DNA from: Monodelphis domestica | Lineage: Eukaryota; Chordata; Mammalia; Didelphimorphia; Didelphidae | Direction of reading: 5' to 3' | NCBI RefSeq assembly: GCF_027887165.1 | Contig: NC_077229.1 | Coordinates: forward strand, 349,266,416 to 349,330,415 | DNA: 64,000 nt | Part shown: piece by piece, positions 11,944-22,245 of the stretch | Position numbering within the stretch: the stretch's first letter is position 1 | Layout: every line of letters begins with the position of its first letter | Position numbers and translations under genes: made by a program | Notes under the pieces: model-generated | Seen by the model: only the letters and a program-made list of their open reading frames with translations | Databases searched by the model: none | Told to the model about the DNA's origin: nothing

Positions 11944-12272
11944 GAACCATCCTTCTATACTTCTTTGTATGTGCCTGCATGTCATCGAAAATGGCTACAC
12001 GTGTCAGTGCTAACAACATGTCATAGGTTCACCATCATGAACCTATGACAATTAGAAAAGAAGAGCGTGATCACTGACTGACAAATCACTGCCTAACTGT
12101 GAGTCATTTAACTTCTGACTGTCCTTAGCAACTTTATCGAAGTTGTGTGAAGAGATCCTGATTTACATTGATAAAGGAGTTTTCCTCATTAGGAGTTCTG
12201 TACACCAGTGGTATCATAGGTCTAGACTTAAAAGAAAAGAAGCAAGGGATTCTTTGTTTAAAATGAATGTAA

Positions 12273-12590
12273 GGCAGGGATGGTAGCATACATCTTTGAT
12301 CTCTGTTACTGGGGAAGACTGAAGATGGTGGATCTCTTGAGCTCAAGAGCTTTGAGTTTTGACCTCAAAGGCTAAAACCAATTAGTTGTCTATACTGAGT
12401 ATGGCTTGAAGGAATTATCAATCCACCCCCCCCATACCCCAAGTCCTAATTTATGGGTCAAGAGGCTGTCAAAGAAAAGACAAGCCCACAACAGAAACAG
12501 AGTGGGTCAAAGCTTCTTTGTTCATCAGTAGTTGGAGTGGTCTGTCACAGGTGGCTATGTTTGCAGCATGGACAAAATAGGGAGACAAGG
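12273..12590 (+). pseudogene. RN7SL: 7SL (signal recognition particle) RNA retropseudogene, full length
   Basis: The sequence follows vertebrate 7SL RNA from end to end. The Alu-domain start reads 'ggtagcatacatctttgatc', then 'ctgttactggggaagactga' and 'ggatctcttgagctcaagag'. The next block 'ccaattagttgtctatactg' corresponds to the 7SL block around CCGATCGGGTGTCC. The S-domain part reads 'cagaaacagagtgggtcaaa' and 'gttcatcagtagttggagtg', and the 3' end is 'cagcatggacaaaatag'. Divergence is roughly a quarter of positions, so it is an old retrocopy. Unlike Alu or B1, it keeps the whole S domain. No clear target duplication is visible. 7SL normally scaffolds the cytosolic particle that targets secretory ribosomes; this copy is not expected to function. 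Confidence 0.8.
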
Positions 12591-13595
12591 CAAATAAACA
12601 AAAAGTGAGACATGTTCTTTCTACATAGAATCAAGGATTCATGGAATTTCAATCTTGTAAGTGACCTCAGAGGTCATCTAATCCAACACATACCTGGAAA
12701 AGAACCTGCTGTATAACAGACCTGATAAGTGGTCATCTAGTGCATACTGTGTGGAACCCACTAACTTCCTGAAATAGCTTATTTTGCTTTCGCATAACTC
12801 TCATATGTAGTAAGTTTGTTCTAATTTCCAGTTTCCTTCAAGAAAATTTATGGCAAATGAGAACATCTTAGCCTAAAGAGATCAACAAAATTGATTCTAA
12901 AGACATGAGCATCTTGCCTCTAGGCAAATTCAAGTGTTTTAGGGAAAATATTCTGAAAGATAATTTCTAGGAAAGGCAATATAAAGATGACATTAACCAT
13001 GGTTCCAAATTAATTTTGGTTATACAAAGGAACACATGAGGAATAAAGGTTAAGAGAAAGAAGAGGATCACCTTTACGGGACATATAGAAAGCAGTTCAT
13101 TGAGATTGAATCTTTTTCTGGTCCTCTGGACTTCTTCCCCACAGATGTTATACTGCTATCCTACTCCCTCACCCATGCAGTCTAAAAAATTTGATTACTT
13201 TCTCATCCTGCTGAATAGCTGCTTAGCTGCAAAAGGCAGGAATGAAGAGCTGGTTTTTCTAAAGCTATTTCTTTTGAAGAATGTCATGAAAAGGTCCTTT
13301 CACAATGGTATTGAAATAGGAATCATACACAAAAAAACTTCCTTTGAAAGGGCAAAATCATGAATTATTACAAAACAATTGATAACTTAACAAATTTCAT
13401 GAAGGTGTGGTGATTTGCTAAAAAGAATTTTTTGTTTCAATAATTAAGAACTACTAAAACATTTCTCCCCCAATATTACCCCCAAATCCACAACAATATT
13501 AATTGCATAACTATTTGTCATGATTGTGTTCCAAAATTTCATGGATTTGTGAGGATGACAGAAAGCAGAGTTGTTGTAGCATTAGGGGGGAAAGT
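12591..13595. other. Unassigned DNA with a repeat-like patch
   Basis: At 12625-12690 the words 'aggattcatggaatttca' and 'gacctcagaggtcatctaat' resemble a widespread old mammalian interspersed repeat (MIR/L3-like tail). The rest is not recognised. Confidence 0.4.
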
Positions 13596-13690
13596 AGCAC
13601 TATAATAACCTAATCAATAATCAGACCTTTATTAGGCACAGGTACCTACTGTGTGCCAGGCATTGTACTGGTGAGGACCAAACTGAATTT
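13596..13690 (+). mobile_element. MIR/CORE-SINE-like fragment
   Basis: The phrase 'ctactgtgtgccaggcattg' is the typical motif shared by MIR and L2 tails. The fragment is short, so its family and strand are tentative. Confidence 0.4.
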
Positions 13691-14615
13691 CTGAGCTTTA
13701 GATCATTAATTCTTTAAGGTATTCACAATCCTTCCTTGAACTTCCTTCCTATTTCTGGTCTGTCTACAGTGTAAACCTGGTTAAGGGTCTTAACTCATGA
13801 TGTAAGAAGATATTAAGAGCCAAAAGTCAAAAATTAAGAATGTGAACCCACTCATCATTCAAAAGTGAAGATGAAGAATTGATTAGTTAGTCTCCTACAA
13901 AATGAACATCAATGAACTGAAAATCCTTCCAACAGACAGTCCTAAAAGTTCTTGAGTACTTTTTCCTTGCAAGTCAATAATCATTTGTAAATTAGTTGCC
14001 ATTAGAGGAATTTTTATAACTTCTGCAGTTTCCAAGACTGCCCTATTCAAAAGCCATCTTGTTACATTCTCACTGCATTAATAAATTCACTAATACTTTT
14101 TCTTGTTACTTGTATACTTATTTTCTGGAGTGATTTCTTGCCTTCCAAATTCTTCTTTGAATCTCTCCCTATTTGTAATGAAGCAGACTTTAAGGTGGCA
14201 GTTTGTCTTCAGACTCGATTTTTTAAAAGAATTACTCACCTGTTAGAATATGATGTTTCTTAGCTCTTTTGAAGGATGTGTCTCAAGATCAAGGGCCCTG
14301 AGATCCATATATGGTAGCTGCAATAACAGATGTTAAACAACATGGGTAATATGGAAATACATTTTGTATCACTATAAATGGATCATAACATATATCAATT
14401 TTCTGTCTTCTCAAAGAAGGGGGATGAAAAAGAGAGATGGAAAGAATTTGGAACTCAAATTTTTAAAAAATGCTAAGTTATTTTTACACATAAATAGGAA
14501 AAATAAATTTTTAAATACTGGATATAAAAGAGCTTTGTAAAGTATATGTTAAAACTCCATTGAAACATAAGCCACAGGATTATAAGTAGGAGGATAATCA
14601 TGTTAATTTCTATTG
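13691..14615. other. Unassigned DNA
   Basis: No gene or recognised repeat. Confidence 0.5.
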
Positions 14616-15180
14616 TTTTACTTCAATATTTTGTTTAGTTGGTACCTTTTATTTTTATATCACCTAAATGTCCTCCTATATCTCTTCTCTTCTTCCCTTC
14701 TATAAGAACATTCTATTTTGCAAAAAAATTAAAGAACAAATGAAGAAAAGGGAAAAAATCAGCAAAAATCATCAAAAAATTTAAAAAATATCTGATGTTA
14801 CATATAATGTCCAATACCAATGAATGGAGCCTTCCACCTTTAGAAATGCAGAGGGTGTTTGGAAATGACCAATTAAAATAATGTTTAAAAAATTAAAAAA
14901 AAAAAGAAATGCAGAGGGGAGAGCTGTCTTCTCATTCCTCTTCTTTGGATCCAAACTTGTTTTGTCTTTTTAATTCTATAAATTTTTTGATGTTTTATTG
15001 TTGCCGTGCCTTTCATTTGCATTGCTATAGTCATTGCATATATTGTTTTCTTAACTCTACTTATTTCACTTCCAGTTCATGAAAGTTTTTCCATGTTTCT
15101 ATATATTCATTATATTCCAGCACAGTAATGTTGCATTTTATGCATGAACACAATTGGTTTAATGCTGATTCTTTCTAGCT
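14616..15180 (-). mobile_element. Old L1 LINE 3' region (minus strand)
   Basis: Plus-strand landmarks at 15000-15140 ('gttcatgaaagtttttccat', 'tattccagcacagtaatgtt', 'cacaattggtttaatgctg') are diverged versions of the L1 ORF2 carboxy-terminal antisense seen at 60290-60420. Downstream A/T-rich sequence at 14640-14830 fits its 3'UTR. It carries a 49-bp younger insertion (14856-14904). Confidence 0.55.
14856..14904 (+). mobile_element. 49-bp 5'-truncated L1 tail with perfect target duplication
   Basis: The insert begins 'tgtttggaaatgaccaatta' and ends in an A-rich run. It matches the L1 3' terminus at 55600-55650 ('aatgtttgaaaatgatgaaa' ... 'ataatgtttaaaag'). It is bracketed by the identical 14-mer agaaatgcagaggg at 14842-14855 and 14905-14918. 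This is a complete target-primed reverse transcription event reduced to the last few dozen bases. Confidence 0.9.
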
Positions 15181-15589
15181 TGTGGTTTTTCACTCTATCA
15201 CTGGCTGTCAGGAGGTACCATGGATAACCATTAGGCACTGACAGCCCTGCACACCAAGAGCTCGAGTGGTTCTGAGGTTAGCTGTGGGGTCTTTAATGTT
15301 AAACGTCATGAAGTTTAAACTAAAACCATCCCAGGAAGCATAAGTACCGCAAAAGAATAAGTCTATCTTAGGGCTGATCATTTAGACTTGTTTCCTTCCC
15401 AGTGATCCTCAAGAAGGCCAGGATTAGTCTAATCTGAATCTAAAACCTGCATTGACTCCCAGTGGCCTTCCCCATGCTATACTTCCACTCCTTGTTTGGT
15501 TCAGAGGACTCAAAGATCATTCAATAAGATCAAATATAAGAAGAGTTTACTCCAATGGAGAGGGGAAGGAAATACATATTTAAATAGTC
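15181..15589. other. Unassigned DNA of slightly higher GC
   Basis: A less AT-rich patch. The words ctgtcagg (15206-15213) and ctgacag (15238-15244) are roughly inverted, but I could not assign an element or gene. Confidence 0.4.
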
Positions 15590-15830
15590 TACTTTTGCCA
15601 GGTAGTGTTTAAAGCTCTTTTTAAAAATATTACCTCCTTTGTTCTTTACATGAATCCTATGAGAAAAGTACTATTATTCATCCCATTTACAGCTGTGAAA
15701 ATTAAGGCAAAAAGATTAATGACTTGCTCAATGTCATACAACTAGTCAATATATGAGGTTGAATTTGAACGAGGAGTTCTGCCTCTGGGTCCAGAGCTTT
15801 ATCCATTTTTCCACCAGCTGCCCCAAAGTG
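15590..15830 (+). mobile_element. MIR/CORE-SINE
   Basis: The order 'tgccaggtagtgtttaaagc', 'cctcctttgttctttacatg', 'cccatttacagctgtgaaaa', 'gacttgctcaatgtcataca', 'ggttgaatttgaacgagg', 'ctttatccatttttccacca' is that of a plus-strand CORE-SINE with a tRNA-like 3' end. Confidence 0.7.
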
Positions 15831-16435
15831 AAGATGCTTATATGTATGTGAGAACCTTAGCTTTTGCATACACCATCAGTCCATAATTAACCTGTCATTG
15901 AAATATTGGTGCATATCAAATCACTGTTATGATAATATTAGTGACTGAGAGAATAACAGGACTGAGATTTATTTTCCCTATGTATATTATATTAATTCAA
16001 ATAGCTTTTCCTCAGCAAGCAAAAATGTACCTTTTACTAAATTGAATTTTTGTGTATCCACAATGTGTTTTAGAAAATGCTTTATTATGATCACAGTTCA
16101 TTTTTTGAGCTGTCAGCCCTGTTATTCAATCACTAGAAATATCTCCTTGGAGCTACTAGATGGGATAGCTTTAACGTTACTGAGCTCCCTACCTCAGCAT
16201 ATTTTCTCTGAGTGACTGCATGCTAGCAAGCAGTGTCAAACTGTACAGACATTTAGGTCCTTGTACATTTATGCCCTACCATACTGACTCACCCAGCTAT
16301 CCAAAAGGTCTGTGGGGATGAGAGGCCCAGCCAGAGGAGATGGAAAAAGTAATAAGTAATGATATGATGGAAAAATGACAACATGGGGAAATGAGCTAGA
16401 GACTTGGATTTTGTCCTGTGATAATTTAAAAAAGA
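15831..16435. other. Unassigned DNA
   Basis: No gene or recognised repeat. Confidence 0.5.
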
Positions 16436-17180
16436 AAACCGAAAATATATTTCCCAAAGCAGAAAAGTATTGGCTGCATTTAGCCTGGAGAACAATAAAA
16501 ATCAACTGCAGACACCAAAATGCAGACACATAGAAATAATAATAATAAAAAGCTAATATTTATATAGTGCTCATTATGTGTCGGGCACTCTACTGAACAC
16601 TTTTACAATTATTATCTCCTTTGATCCCTGTAACAACCCTGGGAAGTGCTATCATTATTCCCATTTTACAGATGAGGAAACTGAGGCAAACAGAGTTTAA
16701 ATGACTTCCTTAAGGTCACACAATGAGTAAGTATTTAAAGCTGGATTTGAACTTAGCTCTCCCAACTCCAGGTTTAGCACTCTATCCACTGCTCCATCTA
16801 GCTGCACCTATTAAATAAGTGATTGGATTATTTAAATCAAAGTTATGCTTTGCTGTCCACTACTTTGTATACCCTAACTGACCTCTCTTTAGAAGTATTT
16901 ACTTTATGATAATCTGTCAGCAAAAGGAGTTTGAGAGATGGAGAAGCCATTTGAGTCATCAGGTAGAACAACAACAAAAAAAATCTTATTTTTTTCTACC
17001 CTCTCACTTAAAGATTTGTAGGAGAGCAATTGTGAGCAAAGAGGAAGAACTCTGATCATAGAGGTGCTTTCCATCAGTCTTAGAAATGAGACAATTTCCT
17101 ATATTCAGCATGGAATAAAGAATAATTCAACATTAAAAAGAAGGGAGGGATGTAGATGCTATACAACTTTCTACTTTCCT
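16436..17180 (+). repeat. Duplicated non-coding segment, copy A
   Basis: It shares collinear, clearly alignable blocks with 21766-22245. Examples are 'taatctgtcagcaaaaggag' + 'tttgagagatgg' here and 'taatctgtcagcaaagagag' + 'tttgagagatgg' there; 'attggctgcatttagcctgg' here and 'gttggctacatttagcatgg' there; and 'attcagcatgg' here and 'attcagcatga' there. Copy A carries a SINE (16545-16806) absent from copy B. Neither copy keeps a conserved frame. Function unknown. Confidence 0.75.
16545..16806 (+). mobile_element. MIR/MAR1-type CORE-SINE inserted in duplicated segment
   Basis: Typical order: 'ctaatatttatatagtgctc', 'atgtgtcgggcactctactg', 'cccattttacagatgaggaa', 'aggtcacacaatgagtaagt', 'ctggatttgaacttagctct', 'tctatccactgctccatcta'. 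Well preserved for this family. Confidence 0.85.
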
Positions 17181-17285
17181 GGCCAGGGAGTTCTGATTCA
17201 CTTCTCACTTCCAACACATGATGGCTCTGTGATGTTGGGCAAATTACTTAATTTCTCAATGCTCTATGTATCTCAAAAAGGCATT
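17181..17285 (+). mobile_element. SINE fragment (MIR-like core)
   Basis: 'gttctgattcacttctcact' and 'gatgttgggcaaattactta' match the CORE-SINE box around the 'gggcaagtcactta' motif. Only the central part is present. Confidence 0.5.
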
Positions 17286-17317
17286 AAGTTTGTAACCATG
17301 GAAAAATATTCTAAATT

Positions 17318-18083
17318 TTAAAACAACATTAAGTTGGGAAAAAAATCTTTATAGCAAGTATCTCTAACAAAGGCATCATTTTGCAAATATAGAGAACTGT
17401 CAAAATTATAAGAATACAAGGCATTTCCCAAATGACAAATGGTCAAAGGATATGAACAGACAATTCTCAGATGAAGAAATTAAAACTATATATGCTTACA
17501 TATATTCATATGAAAAAATATTCCAAATTACTGTTAGAGAAAATTAAATTAAAACAACTCTGAGGTATGAACTAATGCCCACCAAAATGGCTAACATGAC
17601 ACAAAAGGAAAAGGATAAATGTTTATGGGGCTGTGGAAAAATTGGGACACTGTTGGTTGACGCTATGAACTAATATAAACATTCTAGAGAGCAATCTGGA
17701 GCTGCGTCCAAAGGGTTGTGCATATCCTTTGACCCAGACATATTACTACTAGGTTTATATCCCAAAGAGAATGAAAATAGGAAAGGAATTTATCCTTACA
17801 AAAATATTAATAGTAGCTCTTTTTGTGGTGGCCAACTGGAAATTGAAAGTATCTCAATCAATTGGAGAATGGATGAACAAGTATGGCATATTCTTATAAT
17901 AGAGTACTATTCTGCCATAGAAATGGCAGACAAGATTATCACAAAAAAAAAAAAACCTGGAAAAACTTATATGAAATGACACAAAGTGCAGAGAGAAGAT
18001 CCAAGAAAACATTATCTACAGTAACAATAATGTGTGGTGATTAATTGTGAGTGATTTAACTATTATCAACAAGGCGAGGATCC
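17318..18083 (+). mobile_element. Old L1 LINE, ORF2 3' part (first half, before LTR)
   Basis: Landmarks: 'atgacaaatggtcaaaggat' (17429), 'gcaatctggagctgcgtcca' (17691) and 'catattactactaggtttat' (17739), then 'ctttttgtggtggcc' and 'atagagtactattctgc'. These are the L1 ORF2 carboxy-terminal coding region and the start of its 3'UTR. The element is split by the solo LTR at 18084 and resumes at 18973. It is diverged by indels and stops. Confidence 0.8.
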
Positions 18084-18117
18084 TGTATAATTGAAAATCT
18101 GTTACCCTAAAAAAAGA

Positions 18118-18130
18118 ACTACATTTCCCA
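18118..18130 (+). promoter_or_regulatory. ZNF143/THAP11-like motif in the solo LTR
   Basis: actacatttccca closely fits the ACTACAATTCCCA core bound by ZNF143 and THAP11. It lies 34 bases from the start of the LTR, in U3. Binding is inferred from the motif only. Confidence 0.45.
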
Positions 18131-18339
18131 AGAGTCCACTGACTTTCTGTCATTACATATTTCCTATAGACAGGGAATAAGTATTCAATGGGCAGTCATG
18201 TTCAACCTCTCTTTGGCATGTAGCCAGCATGGTGATGGTGGTAAGTGGAGATTTTGAAAATGGCTAATCAGCCATGGTGTATTAGGGGATTATTTTTAGA
18301 GGAAGAAGATAATTTCAAGATCAGAACTGACAATCTCCT

Positions 18340-18410
18340 CCCTCCTCCCTGTTTCCTCCCTTCTCCCTCCCTGACTTACCTCCCTCCTCCCTCTTCCCCC
18401 CCCCCTTAGT
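18340..18410 (+). repeat. Polypyrimidine tract (cctccct)n
   Basis: A nearly uninterrupted C/T run of tandem cctccctcct-like units, ending in a run of cytosines before ttagttg. Confidence 0.85.
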
Positions 18411-18972
18411 TGATTCTTCTGTTGGTAGTACTGAAGTCAGTTCAAAGTGAGTATTTTGGTATAGAAAACAAAGCACTCTCTCTTTTCTAAGTTTAAGTAA
18501 GGGGGTTTATTTGAGAGAAGAGGAAAGGTAAAGAAGTTGAAGGGAGAGGGAGTTTGGGGTTTCCCTAATACTAAAACAATTCCTAAGTTGGAGGATGGTG
18601 GAACAGGGAAAATGGCCACAGGTTTGAAGATTCAGTCACTGTAGTATAGTAGAGAGAAACCAGAGAGCAGGACTTTTCTGTACTTCATCCTTTCTGTCCC
18701 AAGGGCAAGAGACAAAGTTTTTCAGTTTACTTCTTCCTTTTTCACAGTCCTGGTCACAATTCTAATTAGAATGTTCTCCTTGATCAACAGTTCAGCAGTC
18801 CAGACTTCTCCAGCTCTTCTGCAGACTTTTCCCATTTTCTCTCCTCTACAACATTACAATGGGCACATGGCCTTTATTTTGTATCCTCTTTAGACCTTGA
18901 TTTCTAATTATTTTTAATAAACTTCCTAAAATATATTTTACTATTAAGATTTAATTTTAATTTTTACAATCC

Positions 18973-19290
18973 AGAACAACTCCAAAAGACTCATGACCAG
19001 AAGGATATCTGCCATCATAGGAACAATAATCTGAATACAAATTAAAATATATTATCCTTTATTTCCTCCATGAATTTTTCTCTAGTGTAAACAATATGTG
19101 TCTTGTTTCACAACCTAATGAACATGAAAATATATATTGTTTTTTAATACATGTACAACCTATATCTTATTGCCTGCCTTCTTAAGGAGGGAAAAGTGGG
19201 ATAGAGGGAGAGAACATGGATTGCAAAATGTCAGAAAATGAATATTAATAATTATATCAGCATGTAATCTGGATAAAATTAAAGAATAAG
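18973..19290 (+). mobile_element. Old L1 LINE 3'UTR (second half, after LTR)
   Basis: Continues the L1 of 17318-18083: 'agaacaactccaaaagactc', 'atgaccagaaggatatctgc', 'ttaatacatgtacaacctat', 'gagggagagaacatgg'. Ends near a short A-rich 'taaaattaaagaataa'. Confidence 0.75.
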
Positions 19291-21765
19291 CTTTTAAAGA
19301 ATAAGCTGCAAACAAGTCACCAACTTGTATTAACAGAGGGAATTCTCTTACCTGGGAGTTCCCTATGCCAATGAAATTCCTAGTTCAAAACTATCCTAAT
19401 TCCCATAGCAAGAAAGATCTATAACTTCATTATTGACAGTTAATTGTTAAATCACCCACTATCATATAGATCTCTCCAAGGTGCTAAAAATATACTATTC
19501 CTGGAGGTTAGAGTTGGAACAGAACTTGGAGATGATGAAATTTTAAGGGAAAATCTGGAAGATTCAAACTATATAGATGAGATGAACTCTGAAGAATTTA
19601 AATGACTAGCTCAAAGTCACACACGTAGTAAATAAAGTGCTAATTAAGTAAATCTGGCGTGCTAAGTGATATTGATTGTAGCATACTCTCCACAGTAGTA
19701 AATGGATGCCCTTTAAAACCTCAGACTTGACCCTGGAGCTCTGAGATAATATAATATGAGAACCAACTTGTTAGTGGGAGTGGGAGTTGTAATCATCTCA
19801 AAAGAATGATTTCTAGTTGTCTGATTCCAAATCCAGGGATTTCTCGTTATAGCAGAGGTTTAAAGTGCTTTCCATTCTAGCAATTGATGGAAGTAAAAAG
19901 ATATATAGTAACACAGAGTAGTTTGCACTAAAGTGTCAAGGAAGCAGTAAGAACAATATACATTCTAAGTTTTAGGCAGGAGTGACTGCTGAGTGCTGAC
20001 TGCTGGTGGGTTGGAAAACTCATGGCAAAGGGACTCAAGGAAATGGGGATTTGGGAGGATTTAGTGCAGTTGTAGGGGAAGATTTAAAATATCCTTAAAT
20101 TCTCTAGGCGACAGCTTAAATACCTTTCCCCAGAAAAAAATGAGAAGAGAATTCCAAATAGTGTAAACAGCAAAAATAAAGGTATAAAAAAGAAATACAG
20201 GAAATAAGTAGCCTCATCTGGTCTAAATGAGTAGTTTTGTGTAGCAGAGTAATGGAAGATAGCATTGAAATGATGGCAGCAATATTAAGAAGCTTCTTGA
20301 ATGCTAAGAGCTTCTTTGTTCTCTAAGGTAAACAGAAAACTCTAAATACTGAATGAATGGAAATTTCTTAATTCTTTTATCTAGAGGCAAACAGGATCTA
20401 TCCAAGGTCAGAGGCATCTATTGACTTAGACTTATACTAAGGATCAGCAAGGTTGATTCTGTGTTATATTCCCTAGCAATGAATAAAAGTATATACACCA
20501 CAGAGAGGCTTCATATTGTGAAAAGTACTAAAACTTTCAACATTTTTCTTTCTTACAGGAAAATAGCTTGTTAGACTTAGAATGGGCCATTCCTTCCCTC
20601 AGTGTAGTGATAATCGCTCCTTCTTTTGAAGAGTTAGATATTTAGTCATTAAATCACTTGGTATGATCCTATAATTATATTTCTACTATGAATGTTAGCT
20701 AGCAACCCATCTTTGCAATTTAAGTGCAACATTCTAATCATATTAGTAACATTCAAATATATTTATGGTATTGACATAAACTTCTCAACAAGATGAATTA
20801 ATGTAGCTCTTTAGAGAACAGCAATGTAAATAGATGACAAATTGAATATGTTTACTTTTTTGAACTGATCAAGGATAAAAACTAAAAAATGACTCATTGA
20901 CATAAGAAAATATCATCAGCCAAGATAAAGAGGGTGATGATTTTGATTCATGTAAACAAATATGTAGCAATATTTTAGAATTTGTTGGTTGTTCTTTTAA
21001 CACTCATGGAATGTGGCATTAAATAATTATTGCAATGTTCAAGTTGTCTCATTTTCAATGGCTGCAATTTCAGTTGAAAATTTTCTTTCTGCCCCCTCAA
21101 GGCTTTCTGAATTGCAAGCAGGTGCATAAAACTACAATCTTCAATATTTTTAAAAAATACATAAGTTCAGTAAAAGATTAAGGCTTTTCTTTCCTTTTTA
21201 AATGCTTTTTATTAAAATGTACAAGTGTCTTTGGGACTGTTTAGAATGGCTCTACAAAGCAGTTGGGACAAATTCCCATAATACTTCTGGGGCAGGGTAT
21301 AGAAGGCCCGAGTAAAGAAGGCCATGTCAGTTATTAATTCTTCCCTCCTCTTTCTCTCTAAATCAATAGGTGAATGCTAGATTTTGCTAAACCATATTCA
21401 CTCTGGTCTCTTTTTATTTACTCCTCAGTAGTAAGTCTAAAATAGAGTAAACATAAAAAGTAGCTCAATAACAGTTCAATAACAAACTACCTAGACTTAA
21501 ATTTTACTTTCCTTTTACTTTGTGATCTAAATTGCTGTGGAAGGGAAGAATGGCGAAGTAGAATTTTTTTTTTTAGAAAAGATATTCCAATTTTTCTTTT
21601 CTTCCACTACACTAGATAAACAACTTGAATCTTACTATATAAAAGAAACAGGAAACAAAAGAAACAGGAAAATATTTGCTTTTGTCTCCTCATTTTTCTA
21701 CCCAACAAATACCTCTGGAGAGTAGGGCTTTCATATGCTGGCAGCTCAAGGGGAAAAAACTGAAA
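19291..21765. other. Unassigned DNA with one MIR-like tail
   Basis: A MIR-like stretch lies at about 19500-19670 ('gactagctcaaagtcacaca'). The remaining 2.3 kb show no gene, no long frame and no repeat I recognise. Confidence 0.45.
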
Positions 21766-22245
21766 TTACAGTTCCTAAAGCATAAAAGAGTTGGCTACAT
21801 TTAGCATGGAAAATATTTTAAATCAGCCAGAAAAAGCAGATATATAGAAATACCAACAAGGTAAATGTTTAGTATACAGTTAAGAGGTAAGTGATTATAT
21901 AAATCAAAGATATCCTTTGCTCTCTGCCTCCTTTGTTCATGTTCACTAACCTACTTCTCTTTGGAAATATTCACTTTAAAGTAATCTGTCAGCAAAGAGA
22001 GTTTGAGAGATGGAGGAGCCATTTAAGCCAGCAGGTAGAACAAAAATGCTTGTTAACTTTTTGTTCCCCTCACCTCAGGATCTGCAGTAGATCAGTTGTG
22101 AGCTTAGAAAGAGGGAAGTTTTGTTCAGACATATGCTTTGCATTAGCCTGAGAGGTAGTGTTGTTTTTCTATTCAGCATGAAGTGGAGGACAATAAAGTG
22201 TTAAAAATAAGAGAAAGATGGAGAAGCTACACAACTTTTTATTGT
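21766..22245 (+). repeat. Duplicated non-coding segment, copy B
   Basis: Direct-orientation partner of copy A at 16436-17180, about 5.3 kb away and without the SINE. Shared blocks span about 480 bases with roughly a quarter of positions different. Flanks do not align, so this is not the start of a longer duplication visible by eye. It could be an unnamed interspersed repeat or a local segmental duplication. Confidence 0.75.

Larger units (their letters stand above)
9023..12040 (-). mobile_element. Near full-length hAT (Buster/Charlie-type) DNA transposon
   Basis: The left end begins 'cagtgattggcaacctttt' and the right end, read on the minus strand, begins 'tcatgatggtgaacctatga'; these are imperfect terminal inverted repeats of the hAT kind. 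The flanking octamers acttatgg (9015-9022) and acctatga (12041-12048) agree at 6 of 8 positions and both fit the nnnTAnnn target preference of the Buster branch. The interior (about 3.0 kb) encodes a BED-finger transposase on the minus strand. The right 700 bases are a non-coding leader with a perfect hairpin and three aagatggc motifs. The element is dead (stops and at least one frameshift in the transposase). Confidence 0.85.
18084..18968 (+). mobile_element. Solo class I-like LTR inserted in an L1, 4-bp target duplication
   Basis: The 885-bp unit begins TGTATAATTG and ends TTTTTACA. The bases atcc occur immediately before (18080-18083) and after it (18969-18972), and the interrupted L1 3'UTR reads straight across when the unit is removed. 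An AATAAA polyadenylation signal is at 18916-18921. A polypyrimidine tract lies at 18340-18410. No interior remains, so it arose by LTR-LTR recombination. A 4-bp duplication is usual for class I (gammaretrovirus-like) ERVs. Confidence 0.85.

Noticed and set aside
12273-12590. An Alu-like SINE
   Set aside because: It includes the full 7SL S domain rather than the Alu-only truncation, so a 7SL retrocopy fits better.
16436-22245. The duplicated segments as LTRs of one ancient provirus
   Set aside because: No TG...CA ends, primer site or polypurine tract visible at either copy; kept only as one hypothesis in the findings.
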